Of a stretch of DNA of 64,000 nt, positions 28,736 through 44,642 are shown piece by piece (positions within the stretch are counted from its first letter, which is position 1; every line of letters begins with the position of its first letter). Where the stretch lies: NCBI GenBank assembly GCA_949318235.1, contig OX439132.1:25390102-25454101 (forward strand), written 5' to 3'. The position numbers and the translations under genes are program-made. This stretch comes from Ecdyonurus torrentis (lineage: Eukaryota > Arthropoda > Insecta > Ephemeroptera > Heptageniidae). The notes below the pieces were generated by a model, which was given only the letters and a program-made list of their open reading frames with translations, made no database searches and had not been told where the DNA came from.

Positions 28736-31700
28736 AGTTAAATGACCAAACCAGTATCGATATGTTAATCAATAATAAACAAAAGCAAGGATCAATATAC
28801 CCTAGCAATATGACGTTATGTTTACATTTTGCTATATTTCAACAGAAAATAAATTCGAAATTTTTCTATACTATATAATTGAATTAAATATTAACTAAAA
28901 TTCAATCTTAAAATTAGGTTTTTAAAAAGTAGTTCTTGGAAGCAATATAAATATTATGTTTAGGTGCTATTCAATGAGAAATTTAAAAATAAATAAACAA
29001 AGTTAAAATATGTAAAAAATACATTTAATATTAAGTATAAAAACTGGCAACTATGTGATGAATAAACCTACTTAAAATATTCAACCATTTTCCACGGAAA
29101 TGGAGCCTATTTTGTAAGAGAGAAAGAGAGAGAGAAAGAAAGAGAGAACAAAACCCACACACAATACGAGAGAAACATGTTCATAACTTTTTGTGTAAGA
29201 GAGACTGAATTACTTTATTCATAAAAAAAAAAAAAAAAAAAAAAAGGAAGAAAAACTCATGTCAAACGCTGAAAATGTCATTGTAATGCCGACATCATTA
29301 TGCATTTTATACGCCAAAATTTCCATACTGAAAGAACCTTCTCTACAATAGCTAGGATAATTTCACAAAAAGTTTTTGCATTTTTACTGCCTCTCCATGT
29401 CTAACGATAAAATGAGACTGTATTACATAAAACTACCCTTCCTTTTTTTTGTTTGCACTCGTTACAACAAAGCGTATTTTTTCTTAACTATAAAATAATG
29501 TTTTCTTTTTTATATTAAGACCAAAGTAATTTATTATATGAAATAAAAATGCATTCCAGTTTTTGTCTTTGAGGGGTGGTTGCATCTTACATCGTTTACT
29601 ACATTTTGTTATTACTTTAGTGCATGGAGTTTGTTCTGTTAAGAAACCCTGTATTGAAAAAATTTCTTACTTAGTGGGTAAAATAAATAAATAAGCAAAT
29701 AAGTAAAATAAATAATTAACATCAAAGAGAATGAATAATAATTTCAAGATTAAAGATTTAAAAAAAAAAGAAAAAAAATCTTCAAATGTCAAATAAAAAC
29801 TCTATTGTTTAAGTAGAGAGAATGTTATTAAACATTGATGAGGCTTTTAGCAGTGCTATGTATAATAAATTGAATAAAATCAAGTTGAAAAAGTTGTCAT
29901 TTACTGACACATTTTCTCTACAAATGAGTTTTAAAAAGACAAAAGAAATAATTTTACATTCAAATGTTGTTTTTTTAATGATTTTTATATATAAAAGTCA
30001 TAAAATATAATAAGAAAAATTGTATAGCTATATATTAAAATATAAAACTTTTATTTCAACTCATAGTGATTAATAACTTGATATTGTAATTTTTAATGCT
30101 AATTTTTAAAAAAACTATTGTAATAAAAATACAAAGCATATAATTATAAAGCATATTTTTTTGTTATATTATATAGACTAAAGTAGAATGAGAGAGACTG
30201 ACATCCATTATTTATTTAAATAGTGGTAAAAAAAAACATGCTAATTTATCGCACTAATAATTTAAATTATATTTAATACATTAAATTTTGTTTATTGGTT
30301 TATTATGCTGTTGGTTTAAATATTATTATGGAGCAGTATAAATACTGAAATAACAAAACGTTATATATAAATTATTTAGCGTTAAATAAATAAAACATGT
30401 TTATTGAAATAATATCAATAAAAGCAAAGTTTATATACATACATGAACAAAAAACTTAGTTTTAGTTATAATGGATGGATAAATAAAAATGAATAAACAA
30501 AAATAAATAATCAAACAATCAAATGAACGAACAAACAAAAACTTCAGGAGTAGCAAAATAAATTTTTATAATCGTCTTTTTGAAAAATCTCGATGCATCG
30601 TAAGATTTCGCTGCACTGTTGTCCTTTATAAAAGATAAGCAATTCAAAATAACCAAAAATTGGCTTGCAAAACTTGAAATTCTAAAATTTGAATATAAGC
30701 AAGTTTCATTGTATTAAGAATAATAAGAATACAAACTTTCATCCACTGGAGAGAGAGAGAGAGAGAGAGAGAGAGTATACACGGATAAAAATAAGTTATT
30801 CTAGAAAAATATTGTATTAAGTTAAACTGTATTTAACACTGTGCCCCTTAATTAACTATGCATTTAGTTAACTGTGCCTTAACTGTGCCCTGGGACAAGA
30901 TTTAGATTGTTAGATGATTGCTCGGTGAAAAAATTCACAAGATGAAAAACTTGCTTGCATTTATCTGGTATTAGGAGCCTTAAAGAATGTTTAGGTAACA
31001 AGTTGTGATAAGCCCAAGAATGACAATTCCTCTGTTAAATGAAATATTCCTGACACACCTCCTTACGGATTTATAAAGTCATGGTATACTTAAACTGAAA
31101 TATCTTAATTGTAACCATTTTTAACATGCAAAAATTAATATATATGAAACTGTTTTAATATGCGTATCATTTATATAACTCATTTTAGAACTATTGTATA
31201 ACCTATATAGGAAAAGATTTGTTTATTTAAAAGACCAACAATATATTATTGTGAATTTTTTAGTTTTGTATCACTATTTTGAACATGAAATTTATTTTTC
31301 AGTGTAAATGAAAAATACTTGAGACAAGTGCTTACATCAGATTATTTTATTTTTATGTACCTTGCTGTTGCTTTGGGATCTAAACCAAACACAGCAAGGA
31401 GGCAAAGCATGCAAAATTGTACGCTATTTCTTTCACCGCCATTTTTATATAATATATATTTATAAAGGAAAATGAGAAGAACATCTTCAATATATAAAAA
31501 AAGGGTTGATCTTTTTTTTTTCTTATTCCAAGGAAAAAAAAAGAGAAGAAGCTTTTAAATTTTAATATAAAATTACTTTATCTCTCTCTCTCTTGAAAAG
31601 AAAAAAAATAAGCAGAAAAAGGAACGTTATTTTAAAATAACAAAATATAATACAACAAAGTCTTTTAATAATCTAAATTGAAATTTTTTTAAAGAAAATT

Positions 31701-32020
31701 AATTTTATTTTTAATTAAATAATATATTAATATGTAGATTACTTTTTGAACCAATTAACCGTATAAAAATCTGAGAAATGAAGTACTGAAGCTATTATTT
31801 AATTTTTAACTTTTCATTACAGCGTTTTTCATTTTTATTTTTTACCCTTATTTTTATTTTAGCCTTGCTGGACAAATTGTTGAGGGATTTAGAAGGATAA
31901 ATTTTTAAAAGGTTACCTATTTATTTATTTTTATTTGAAGCTGTGGAAGTGCAGAAAAATTATTTTACCATTACTCATCATCAGGCTTTATACAAGAATC
32001 CACTGTGTATATTTTGTTAC
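28736..32020. other. AT-rich DNA with no recognisable gene
   Basis: The interval holds a GA-rich patch at 29119-29148, an A run near 29223-29245, a GA tract at 30749-30775 and three TGTGCC motifs at 30840-30895. The frame at 29822-30010 has no motif. Nothing else is seen. Confidence 0.6.
30749..30775. repeat. (GA)n microsatellite
   Basis: This is a GA repeat of about 13 units. Confidence 0.92.
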
Positions 32021-32113
32021 AAAATTAGTTCTTTGATTATTCATTATAAATATTCAATATAGGTAGTTTCTAAGAATCTATAATGCTGTGCAGCTTTCTT
32101 TTGAATAAAAAAA

Positions 32114-32116
<3 letters not shown>

Positions 32117-32186
<70 letters not shown>
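32117..32186. repeat. (GA)n microsatellite
   Basis: This is the GA tract of duplicated unit 1, about 35 units, ending in CAGAGAAG. Confidence 0.96.
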
Positions 32187-32192
<6 letters not shown>

Positions 32193-32315
32193 AGATTTAA
32201 AAAAAATTATCGAGTATAAAATTACAAATTTTTTAAATTAGTTCTTTGAGTAAACTATTAGGTAGTTTCCCAGAATCTATAATGCTGTGCAGTTTTCTTT
32301 TGAATTAAAAAACAC

Positions 32316-32462
<147 letters not shown>

Positions 32463-32490
32463 TTAAAAACTTATGTAAGGAGTATACAAA

Positions 32491-33170
32491 ATACTAATTT
32501 TTTACATTTAAATTTACATATTCTGTAAGAAAATACAAGTTATAATACTCTATTACTATGAAGTATTAAGTTTTTACTTAGGTTATTATTATTATTAATA
32601 ATGATATTTTATAATTAACTATTAAAGCATCCATAAATATAAAAGCGGAGGTAGCTGAGTATAATATAAGTGTGATGATATTGTAATATATGAAGGTTTC
32701 TACACCTTATAATGTTGTTCACATCAGTGTCTAGGGTATAATTAGCAATTAATTTAAAGCGTGTTTGTGACGTCATCACGTACTTCAACAGAAATAATAT
32801 GTGTGAAAATTAAGAAGAATGACGAGTCGTATAATTTAATCATTTTCATGCATGTTATAAATTTATCATAAAGTGTAGAGAATAAATTAAATGAAATATA
32901 TTTTTATAATATGCTATAAAAACTTAAGTAATGATTTTTAATTGGTTACACTGAAAAAAAATATTTATGTATTTTTTCTTTAAAATTGCTGTTTGTCTTT
33001 CATGGAAAAAAAAATGCTTTATACAATTTTGTAAATTTTGAAACTTTACGGCAATTAACATTGAATCCAAAATGTAGAGGTACATAACATATTTTAATTG
33101 TATTAATGTTTTCTGCATTGTGAGGATGTATTCTGATTTTGCTGCTATTTTCTTTAGAAAATGCAATATA

Positions 33171-33205
<35 letters not shown>

Positions 33206-33549
33206 ATTGACAGTAAAAATTTTCCTTAAAAAAATTTGGTTTTTAATTAAACCAAAAGTTCTTGTCTCAAGTCTGTTAAAAAGCCACTTTTAAATCCAAA
33301 ATCAAATGTATAGGACTTATTAACGAAGAGAGTGACCAACTTGGACCGGAAATATGTCCTATATTTTCACAATAATTCTTTGTATATATTTTATTTCTAG
33401 TAAAACAAACACTATAATTTACAAATTAAATCGAGCAAATTTAAAAAGGTTTTTTTAGTTCCAAAAAAATTTTAATACATAATAATTTTAAAAAGGTTCT
33501 AATTTGATTAAATTTTGCCACTTAAATTTGAATTTCTACATTTGCATGT
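32491..33549. other. AT-rich DNA with no recognisable gene
   Basis: A TGACGTCA palindrome lies at 32768-32775, outside any element I can define, and an A run of about 29 near 33173-33202. The minus frame at 32924-33166 shows no motif. Confidence 0.6.
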
Positions 33550-33705
33550 AATCTTTAAAGTGGAAAATCTTAAATATTCGATCTTATTTTTACATGTTTG
33601 ACGTAGCTAAACTTTTAAGTATCATTTCTTCTTTACTTTGTGTTAATATTATAATTCGCAACCGTCTAGTTTGCAAGATATCAGTCAGTCACCTACTCCC
33701 TTAAA
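33550..33705 (+). repeat. Dispersed repeat pair, copy 2
   Basis: This is the partner of 12876-12997, sharing CTTTACTTTGTGTTAAT, CAAGATATCAGTCAGTCACC and ACTCCCTTAAAA. A purine-rich run follows to about 33730. Confidence 0.5.
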
Positions 33706-33888
33706 AAAAAAAGAAAAAAAGAAAAAAAAAGATCTAAGAAATAAAAAATAAGAAAGCTCTTTCAGGGAATCTAATAATAATTTTTTTTGTAATATTACTT
33801 AATAATGACAAATTGAATACTTGATAATATTACTTTAGTATTTGAAGTACTAATTTTCTTAATAAGATTGCTACTTTTTTATGTCATT

Positions 33889-33921
<33 letters not shown>
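33889..33921. repeat. Poly(T) tract
   Basis: This is a run of about 33 T residues. No SINE body is recognisable downstream on the minus strand. Confidence 0.85.
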
Positions 33922-33923
<2 letters not shown>

Positions 33924-34114
33924 GTAGACAAATTCTAGTAATGTATTACGAACTTAATAAAAATTTCAAAAATAATCATATACGGTTCTTTATTGTCCAG
34001 TTTAAACACGATGTACTTAAACTACGTCACTTAGAAAATCATTCCATATAAAAAAATCTAAACTATATTGGGTATAATATTATCAATTTAGATTTTTATT
34101 ATTGACCCTTTTCA

Positions 34115-34165
34115 AAAAAAAAAAAAAAAAAAAAAAAATGAAAAAAAAAAAAAAAAAAAAAAAAA
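34115..34165. repeat. Poly(A) tract
   Basis: Two A runs of about 24 and 26 are split by TG. Frames reading poly-Lys or poly-Phe across it are artefacts. Confidence 0.9.
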
Positions 34166-34303
34166 GATATGAGACATGTGACTATATTTTTTTCTCCTAT
34201 ATGTATTATGTATTATATTTCGTCTATAAAACCCCTTTTTGTAAAACGTTTTTTCGTATAATAGAATTTTTACAATGTTGCTGTGCTTTTTTTGCAAGAG
34301 TTG

Positions 34304-34308
<5 letters not shown>

Positions 34309-34378
<70 letters not shown>
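34309..34378. repeat. (TC)n microsatellite
   Basis: This is a TC repeat of about 35 units. Confidence 0.96.
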
Positions 34379-34380
<2 letters not shown>

Positions 34381-35520
34381 CAAGCTATCGTCTTTAATAC
34401 ACCCTTTTACTTGATAAATCTTGGCTATTTCTCATATCGGATATTTTCTTACATTATCAAAATTCATTATCTCTTGTAATTCTATAGTTTATGGACTTCT
34501 TATTATTTGATTTATTGCTATAAATATTGTGAAATGTTTATTAATTTTCATCCAAGAAGTGGTTTCTCATTTTCTTTTTTTCTTTATTGAAACATGTTAT
34601 GGTAAATTTATTACATCAAAGTTTCAAGTAGAAGAAAATATTATAGAAAACAGCACGCAATCAATAATTTTATTTATAATATGAATTAGAACTTTCAATT
34701 ACTTTTATAATTTAGAACATTAAAAATAAAGAAATTATAAAGTTAATGCTGTAATAAAAAAAAATTCCTTTTTACGTTCTCATAAAAATATATTTTTTCA
34801 TTGCTGAATTTCCAAATGGCTATAAAAAATGTTTTGATGTATGTAACTTTAAATTGCACAAAAATTAGTGTAGAAAAATTGAGTCTCAAAATCACCTTTT
34901 TTCATAAAATTGTGAGTAATTGAACAGTAGCGAGGTCTGTAAAGTCATTTTTTATTACATCGTTAGTACAAGTTATTACGATAAAAAAGGTACAATAAAA
35001 TCAATCGTATGACCCTTGTATTTGGTTTGATCCTAAATAATCTAAAAAAGTTGCCTCGGAGTTGGCTTCATAGAACGATCGAACTCTTAATTGCATTAAA
35101 TAAATAAATAGTATTAATAAATTTAAAAGTTAGCTACGAGTACTATATAAAAATGTAAGCACGTAAAACGTTAATAATAATTATAATAAAAATTTAGCCT
35201 TTTTTTTTGTCACAGAAAGCGGGCTTGAAGCTTGAAATCACAAAGTCAATTCACAAACGTACGTATTTTTATTTTACTATGAAGAATAAAATAACAGTAT
35301 TAACGTAAGAAGAAAGTTAATAATCTTTAGGTATATTTATCAAAGTAAGCCATCAGAAGACCACTTCCGGTCACTTCCATGATGATACCTGATAGCGGCA
35401 CCTTCATATTTGATGAACGAGGGAATGGAAAAAAAAAAGTGGGTGTGGTCGACAAAAGAAAAAGTTATGAGATAAGAAAATCAAGAACAGCTGAGGGTGA
35501 TCATAACCCTCTATTACGTC
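34379..35520. other. AT-rich DNA with no recognisable gene
   Basis: A less AT-rich patch at 35341-35440 includes GACCACTTCCGGTCACTTCC, which has two TCACTTCC/CCACTTCC pieces and an ETS-like core. No gene is visible. Confidence 0.55.
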
Positions 35521-35529
35521 CACTAGTGT

Positions 35530-35720
35530 TGAGGGGTTGATATATAAGGGATGTTGTACATCCACGCCTCAATATATACCCTCAAGCTATACAAAGACGT
35601 TATATAAGGGTGGTATTTTTATATTATCACTCATATAATAATGTATATAAAATATAACATACAGAAAAGTCTTTTATATGAAATTGTTTTACCAAAGGTA
35701 TATATAAGGGGTGGATATAT
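35530..35720 (+). promoter_or_regulatory. Cluster of three TATATAAGGG motifs
   Basis: The identical 10-mer TATATAAGGG occurs at 35541, 35601 and 35701, each preceded by a TTGA, GT or GGTA context and followed by ATG or GTGG. The first lies in an imperfect hairpin: GAGGGGTTGATATATAAGG against the reverse complement of CCTCAATATATACCCTC. TATATAAG fits a TATA box, so this could be a core promoter region. ATG at 35796 opens only 17 codons (MRWLSMVLGNLLFLYCY). Alternatively it is a degenerate tandem repeat. Confidence 0.3.
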
Positions 35721-35798
35721 TTTTGAGGGTTGATTCGTGTTTCTGTCAACGCCATTCAAAATCTTGCATTTTAGTACCGTAGTTTAAGTCAAAATATG

Positions 35799-36830
35799 AG
35801 GTGGTTAAGCATGGTTTTAGGCAATTTGCTCTTTCTGTATTGCTATTGATAATTTATGATCGATATTAACAGTAATATCAGTCTTATGATGGCTTATTTT
35901 CTTGTTGCATAAAAATATTTTCAAACTAGAAAAAATTGCTACTAAACATTATTAAAATTACAGTTTATTCCAGAAGTCTTAAAAAAAATTTTATGTACTA
36001 CAAAAGTATCCTTAAGTATCATTTTATATATTAAGGGGGAAAAAGTGTAAACATTGTAGCTTTGCAAATTCTAAGAAAAATGTTATAATTATGAAACTAT
36101 TTTGTTAATATTTTCAGAGAATTCTTATTTTTAATTTAATTCCATAGTAAAATAGAAATTGTCACAAATATTTCTTATTTTTAGCAAGAAATGTACAATA
36201 TATTTTTTTCTAGATATATAAATCGTGTGGAATTTTCAAAATTTATCCCTGTTAAAAACAAATCAACTTGAGTTGAAAATAAAATATACGTTAGGGTATT
36301 TAATGATAAGATATATAAAAAATATTCATCAAACCAAAAGAAAAGGGTGAGCATCAGCTTTTACTTTAATCAATTTAAAAATACGTTAGTCTTGAAAGAG
36401 ATTGGCTAGAATTGTTTATGTCCTTTGAGACAGATACAAAAAAAAATGCCATACGAATCACTTGCTATGTAATAAAACTACGTCGCACAGGAATGCCGAA
36501 TACAATTTTCTTTTTTATTTTCAATTCTAATTTTGTGCTGAAAGACACGACAGAAAAGAAATTCTTGAGGTCAATTTCCACCCTCTCTGAAGAAAAAAAA
36601 AAAGCTTCTAGAGGGAGAGAAATACACAAAGGAAAATATGTGCTGTTAATTCATTTTCTTCCCCCATTTTTCTATAACATAGATTTTTTTTATTTCATGT
36701 TCTTAAGTGCGTTTTGTGAAAGCGCCAATAGTAGGAAAATTTATTTACAATACTTAGCAATATTTTGTCTTTCTATACACTGAAAAAATTGCTGAGATGA
36801 AGACATTTTGTTGATGGCTCGATTTTAAAA
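35799..36830. other. AT-rich DNA with no recognisable gene
   Basis: The plus frame at 36412-36783 is 123 codons long and moderately complex, with Phe- and Lys-rich parts, but no domain is recognisable. Its length is the only argument for coding. Confidence 0.5.
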
Positions 36831-37220
36831 AGTTGGTATGGCCGAGTGCTGAAGGCAGCTGACTCGTACCTCTGTACTCCTCACCGAGTATAGGTTGAAG
36901 CCACTGTTAAGTGCGTACGTGAAGTGTGAGAGCACAACACGCTGCACGATGCATGTTTACATGCATTCCATGACGACGCACAGCATTCGGGAGGTTCATG
37001 ATCGATGAGATTGCACCGACCAGCCTGCCTAGACGTTTCCACGGTTTCTCTAGGCTGTCATGGTGAATGCCGGGCTGTGTACTTAAGCCGTGGCCGGCCC
37101 GTGTGTACATTTCCATTAATTGGAAAGTCCTTACCTGTCGATAAGAAAATGTCTTGACTGGGACCGGGATTTGTGTAGCACGATAACACAATATGGAAAA
37201 AAAAAAAAAAAAAAAAAAAA
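36831..37220 (+). mobile_element. tRNA-derived SINE, family 1, copy 2
   Basis: This is full length relative to 13561-13940 and carries a clean poly(A) tail at about 37197-37220. The A-box region is TGGTATGGCCGAGTG. The B-box reads GGTTGAAGCC near 36893, with the conserved C replaced by G, so Pol III promotion is probably impaired. The post-head block ACGTGAAGTGTGAGAGC, GCATTCGGGAGGTTCATGA and the end TGTGTAGCACGATAACAC are conserved. The minus frame at 36907-37191 and its counterpart at 13638-13847 are antisense to the element and similar only because the SINE is shared. Confidence 0.88.
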
Positions 37221-37987
37221 TGTTGTTAAAGAAATGTGCAATTTTTTTAGTAAATATTTCAAATTTAATATACAGTACAAAACTCTATAATTAGTGTGTT
37301 TTTCTTTCATGATTGATAAATTTGTGCCTCAGTTTTATTTTTATTTTTTTTTTACTAGTTTTAATTTTTAATATGATTAACATATTGTATGTATAAGTTG
37401 TTAAATGTCATTAAAACCCTTTACTCACGTATCCTATTAAAAGGTTTTATCAGTAACGTGAAACGTCTAGACTCTACAACTTTTGAAATATTATTTGGCA
37501 ATTAAATTATTTGTCATCCTGATATAAAAGTGCAAGTTTTCAAAAAGTCTTCAAATTAAAGAAATTTTTCCGTGTATAATATGTCTTAAAAATCATAACT
37601 CTATAAAACGTTTTGTATACAGAAACTCTTTTTGAGGGAGAAAAATATTTTAGAACTGGAGTTGAAAGTATAGGATTTTTTTTACTGCCCTACTTATTTT
37701 TTTTATTTTTATTTTTTTTTTTTTACAGTAAATATTAGTGTTTGGAATTTGGCAGTATGCATTGGGGTATAAGTTTTTGTGTATTTATCTTTGACACTTT
37801 TAGATCACAGTGAGAGAGAGATAAAAGTTTTTTCAACTAAAATTTTAGAGAACAAATTAATGTCTTCTTTTAAAGAACAGACAAATTATTTTAGCACGGT
37901 TTTTACTGCGGCATTTTATAACTTAAGTAAGTTGCTTTATTTGCTAGTTAGCTTTATATACAATATGTAACAATTTCAACTACTGTA

Positions 37988-37989
<2 letters not shown>
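37221..37989. other. AT-rich DNA with no recognisable gene
   Basis: Nothing definable is present. The frame at 37779-37970 has no motif. Confidence 0.6.
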
Positions 37990-38070
<81 letters not shown>

Positions 38071-38071
38071 A
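37990..38071. repeat. (TA)n microsatellite
   Basis: This is a TA repeat of about 40 units with one C interruption at 38057. Confidence 0.96.
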
Positions 38072-38872
38072 TATAATGGCAGTTTAAATAATTTGACATT
38101 TCTAAAAAAAAAAAAAATCGTAGTCAGTAGTCATACAAGTAAATATTTACACACTTATACTTTTATGAATGAAGAGTCTATTATCTTATCTGTTATTTGG
38201 ACAAAATTCACACTAGCCAAGTATTACATCAAAAGAAAATAAATAATTAGTACAGAATATATTTACAAGTTTTAAATGGCAATGTGCAATTTCTCTTGTT
38301 TTAATATATTATATTAAATATTAAATAATGTACTTGATTCATATTAAAAAATTTAATGTTATCACAGATCATTCATGCTATCATATATATGTAATGCAAT
38401 ACTTACTTTCAATATAACTGTGTAATATTAACTCTATAAATACAGAAAGCATAACAATACTTGCATTGTCAAACAGTACTGTATACAATTAAATATATTA
38501 TGTTATGTGATACTTTCAATTATATGTACTTTACCTGCTCAATAAAATTGAGACAAATAACAATATTCAATATTATCTAGCTTACAGAATTCATATCAAA
38601 TATGAATTAATAAAATAAAATATACAAACAATTTTCAATTTCAATTAAAAAAAAATAGAAAAAGAAAATATGCTTCACATTTTTTTAATGAGAGAGGTAT
38701 ATGGTCCAGCCCACACTTACACCTAACCCTTACTCACGTGTACTTCTATAACAATGAATAAATAATGTAACTTATGAAGCAAATGACGTGTTTTCTTGAA
38801 ATATATTCAAAACCACCCTGTTCCACTATTTGAAAAAAAAATCTAGATGATAACAATTTTTCTTTAATATAT
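38072..38872. other. AT-rich DNA with no recognisable gene
   Basis: Only AT-rich unique sequence is visible. Confidence 0.6.
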
Positions 38873-39211
38873 AAAGCCATAGACCACATAAAACAACATG
38901 TGCTTTTTAATGAATAAAAACGAAATGGGATCTTCAAAACTAATGACAATTTTACCCAGAATGTTAATGTAGCACCACGAGAGAGCGTGGAAATTCCGTA
39001 AAGTATGAAATTTGCGTGAAAATTCATGTTTATGACGTCAGAAACATGCAAAAATTAGTATAAAAATGTTGTGCGGGTTGCATAAATCGAATTTTCTGAT
39101 CACTGCTACGGGGCTACTGTTGGGTTTTGAGACAAACTAATGTTATTTATGTAAATCCCATCAAGTGTTTTGTGATATAGACGCTTATGTTTTTCTCTGG
39201 TCTATTCCTAT
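38873..39211 (-). mobile_element. Family B MITE, copy 4
   Basis: This full-length reversed copy starts AAAGCCATAGACCACATAA and ends CTGGTCTATTCCTATAAG. It contains TTTATGACGTCAGAAACATG with TGACGTCA at 39033-39040, GTGCGGGTTGCATAAATCG, TGATCACTGCTACGGGGC and GGTTTTGAGACAAACTAA. The minus frame at 38746-39051 overlaps it; that frame and the plus frame at 8748-8930 in copy 1 share a peptide because both read the same MITE strand. Confidence 0.82.
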
Positions 39212-40406
<1,195 letters not shown>

Positions 40407-40508
40407 ACCACACAAATATTAATTATATTTTCTTTTATGTTGCATTGAATTTAAAAAAATAAAAAAAATAAAGTAATCGTCTTTATTAAAAAAAACTAAT
40501 AATAATAA

Positions 40509-40512
<4 letters not shown>

Positions 40513-40541
<29 letters not shown>
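40513..40541. repeat. (GA)n microsatellite
   Basis: This is a GA repeat of about 14 units. Confidence 0.92.
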
Positions 40542-40545
<4 letters not shown>

Positions 40546-40743
40546 AAAATACTTATTTTTTTAAAAGTGCGAGGTTTAGGCCTGACAACCCGTCTGGCCC
40601 ACTCTTACACTTTCAACACCAACAAGAACATAAGAAAAACTGCATTCATAGTAACATTTGTATAATGATTGATACCGTAAAATATGCATGAAACATTATA
40701 AAATTATTTTCCTTGAAAAGTATATAAAAACTGGTGGTATGAA

Positions 40744-40882
40744 TACTCTTAAAAAAAGTGTGCATTACTTCAGTTATGAATCCTTACTTATTTAAGATAA
40801 TAAACATTTTTGAGTTATTATGAGGAGCTAAAATAATACATTTTAGCAAATTATTAACAATTGCTATTTTAACTTAAAATAG

Positions 40883-40923
<41 letters not shown>

Positions 40924-41071
40924 GAAAACAACTTTAAACAATTTAAAATAGCTATTGTTAATAACTTGCAAAAATACATTATTTTAGCTGCTCATAATAA
41001 CTCAAAAGTGTTTATCTGAAATAAGTAAGCATTCGTAACTGAAGTAATGAACCCCCCCTTTTTTTTGAGTG
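40744..41071. mobile_element. Family E snapback element, copy 2
   Basis: The long inverted repeat starts ACTCTTAAAAAAAGTGTGCA and ends CCTTTTTTTTGAGTGT in mirrored order, with arms carrying TTACTTCAGTTATGAATCC, GGAGCTAAAATAATACATTT and AGCAAATTATTAACAATAGC-like sequence. It matches 9449-9726. The centre here is replaced by an A run of about 36 (40885-40920). The clear ACTC/GAGT termini may mark the element boundary better than in copy 1. Confidence 0.78.
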
Positions 41072-41281
41072 TATAAGAAATATCCATTTTAAAACAATTT
41101 TGACAAATTATTTCAGTAAAGTCCAGTTTAAATTGTATCGGTTGGATATTCTTCAAACATGTTTTTTAAATGTCACATTCATTTTCCTAAGGAATATGCA
41201 TTGTGTGCAGTGTTGGAAGCACACTTCTCTCACTCGCCTCTTCTCTCTGAAAAGACGCAATAAATCTAAATCCACACTTAC

Positions 41282-41328
41282 TCTACTTTTATTCCGCAGT
41301 ACAAACAGACTGAAGAAGTGTTTGCCAT
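41282..41328 (-). other. Candidate first coding exon, MANTSSVCLYCGIKV
   Basis: On the minus strand an ATG at 41328 sits in a strong start context (GAAAATGGC). It runs 15 codons plus two bases to a donor GTAAGT at 41281-41276. The peptide MANTSSVCLYCGIKV carries a Cys-x-x-Cys-Gly knuckle such as begins many zinc-binding domains. Upstream on the same strand, CTGCACACACAATTGTACGTCCAG could be an acceptor. The surrounding 41190-41360 is GC-richer than its flanks and is open on minus through 41153-41353 in another frame. No continuing exon was identified, so the protein is unknown. Confidence 0.2.
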
Positions 41329-41419
41329 TTTCAGCTCCAAGCTGGACGTACAATTGTGTGTGCAGGAAAAAAATATATAGAAAAAAAAATAGAAAAAGAG
41401 AAAGAAAGCAAACATAGAC

Positions 41420-44051
<2,632 letters not shown>

Positions 44052-44289
44052 CTATTGCCAAAAGCAACTTTTCGATTTTTTTTTTTTGTACTTTACTACT
44101 TTTTTGAACTACTTTTCTGCGTCTTACCTAAAGTTTTCATATATAATCTCAAACATTAATTATATACACGATTTTTTAATATTATTTATGAATATTTAAT
44201 CATTTTAAGTCAGAAAACGTTTATGAAAACATAGGAAATAATAATTATAATAAAATAGTGTGAATTGTGATTAGCAAAAGGTTAAATTT

Positions 44290-44642
44290 AAAGGAATAGA
44301 CCACAGAAGACAACATAAGCATTTATATTACATAACACTTGATGGGACTTACATAAATAACTTTAGTTTGTCTCAAAACCCAACTGTAGCTCCGTAGCAG
44401 TGATCAGAAATTTTCAATTTATGCAACCTGCACAACATTTTTTTTAATCATTTTTGCATGTTTCTGACGTCAGAAACATGAATAGTCACGTAAATTGCAT
44501 ATATTTACAGTATTTTTACGTTCTCTCGAAATTAAATTCAGCTGCATTAACATTTTAGTAAAAATTGTCATCAGTTTTAAAGATCCCATTTCATGTTTAT
44601 TCATTTTAAAGCACATGTTGTATTATGTTGGTCTATGGCTTT
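44290..44642 (+). mobile_element. Family B MITE, copy 5
   Basis: This full-length copy starts AAAGGAATAGACCACAGAAG and ends TTGGTCTATGGCTTTA, flanked by TTT and AGT. The central palindrome is perfect over 24 bp (44457-44480) around TGACGTCA at 44465-44472. Conserved blocks are GTTTGTCTCAAAACCCAAC, GTAGCAGTGATCAGA, GATCCCATTTCATGTTTATT and AAAGCACATGTTGTA. It is the best-preserved copy and a good reference for the family. Confidence 0.83.

Noticed and set aside
30840..30900. Three TGTGCC motifs in 60 bp
   Set aside because: The repeats are short and irregular. I see no inverted or tandem structure that would make a site.
36412..36783. 123-codon plus ORF, the longest not dominated by repeats
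   Set aside because: Its composition is rich in Phe, Ile and Lys, as AT-rich noise gives, with no domain or splice context. I left it as undetermined and did not call a gene.
38746..39051. Minus ORF sharing the peptide LVLKI.F..YSLKST with the plus ORF at 8748-8930
   Set aside because: Both frames read the same strand of family B MITE copies, so the match is repeat homology.
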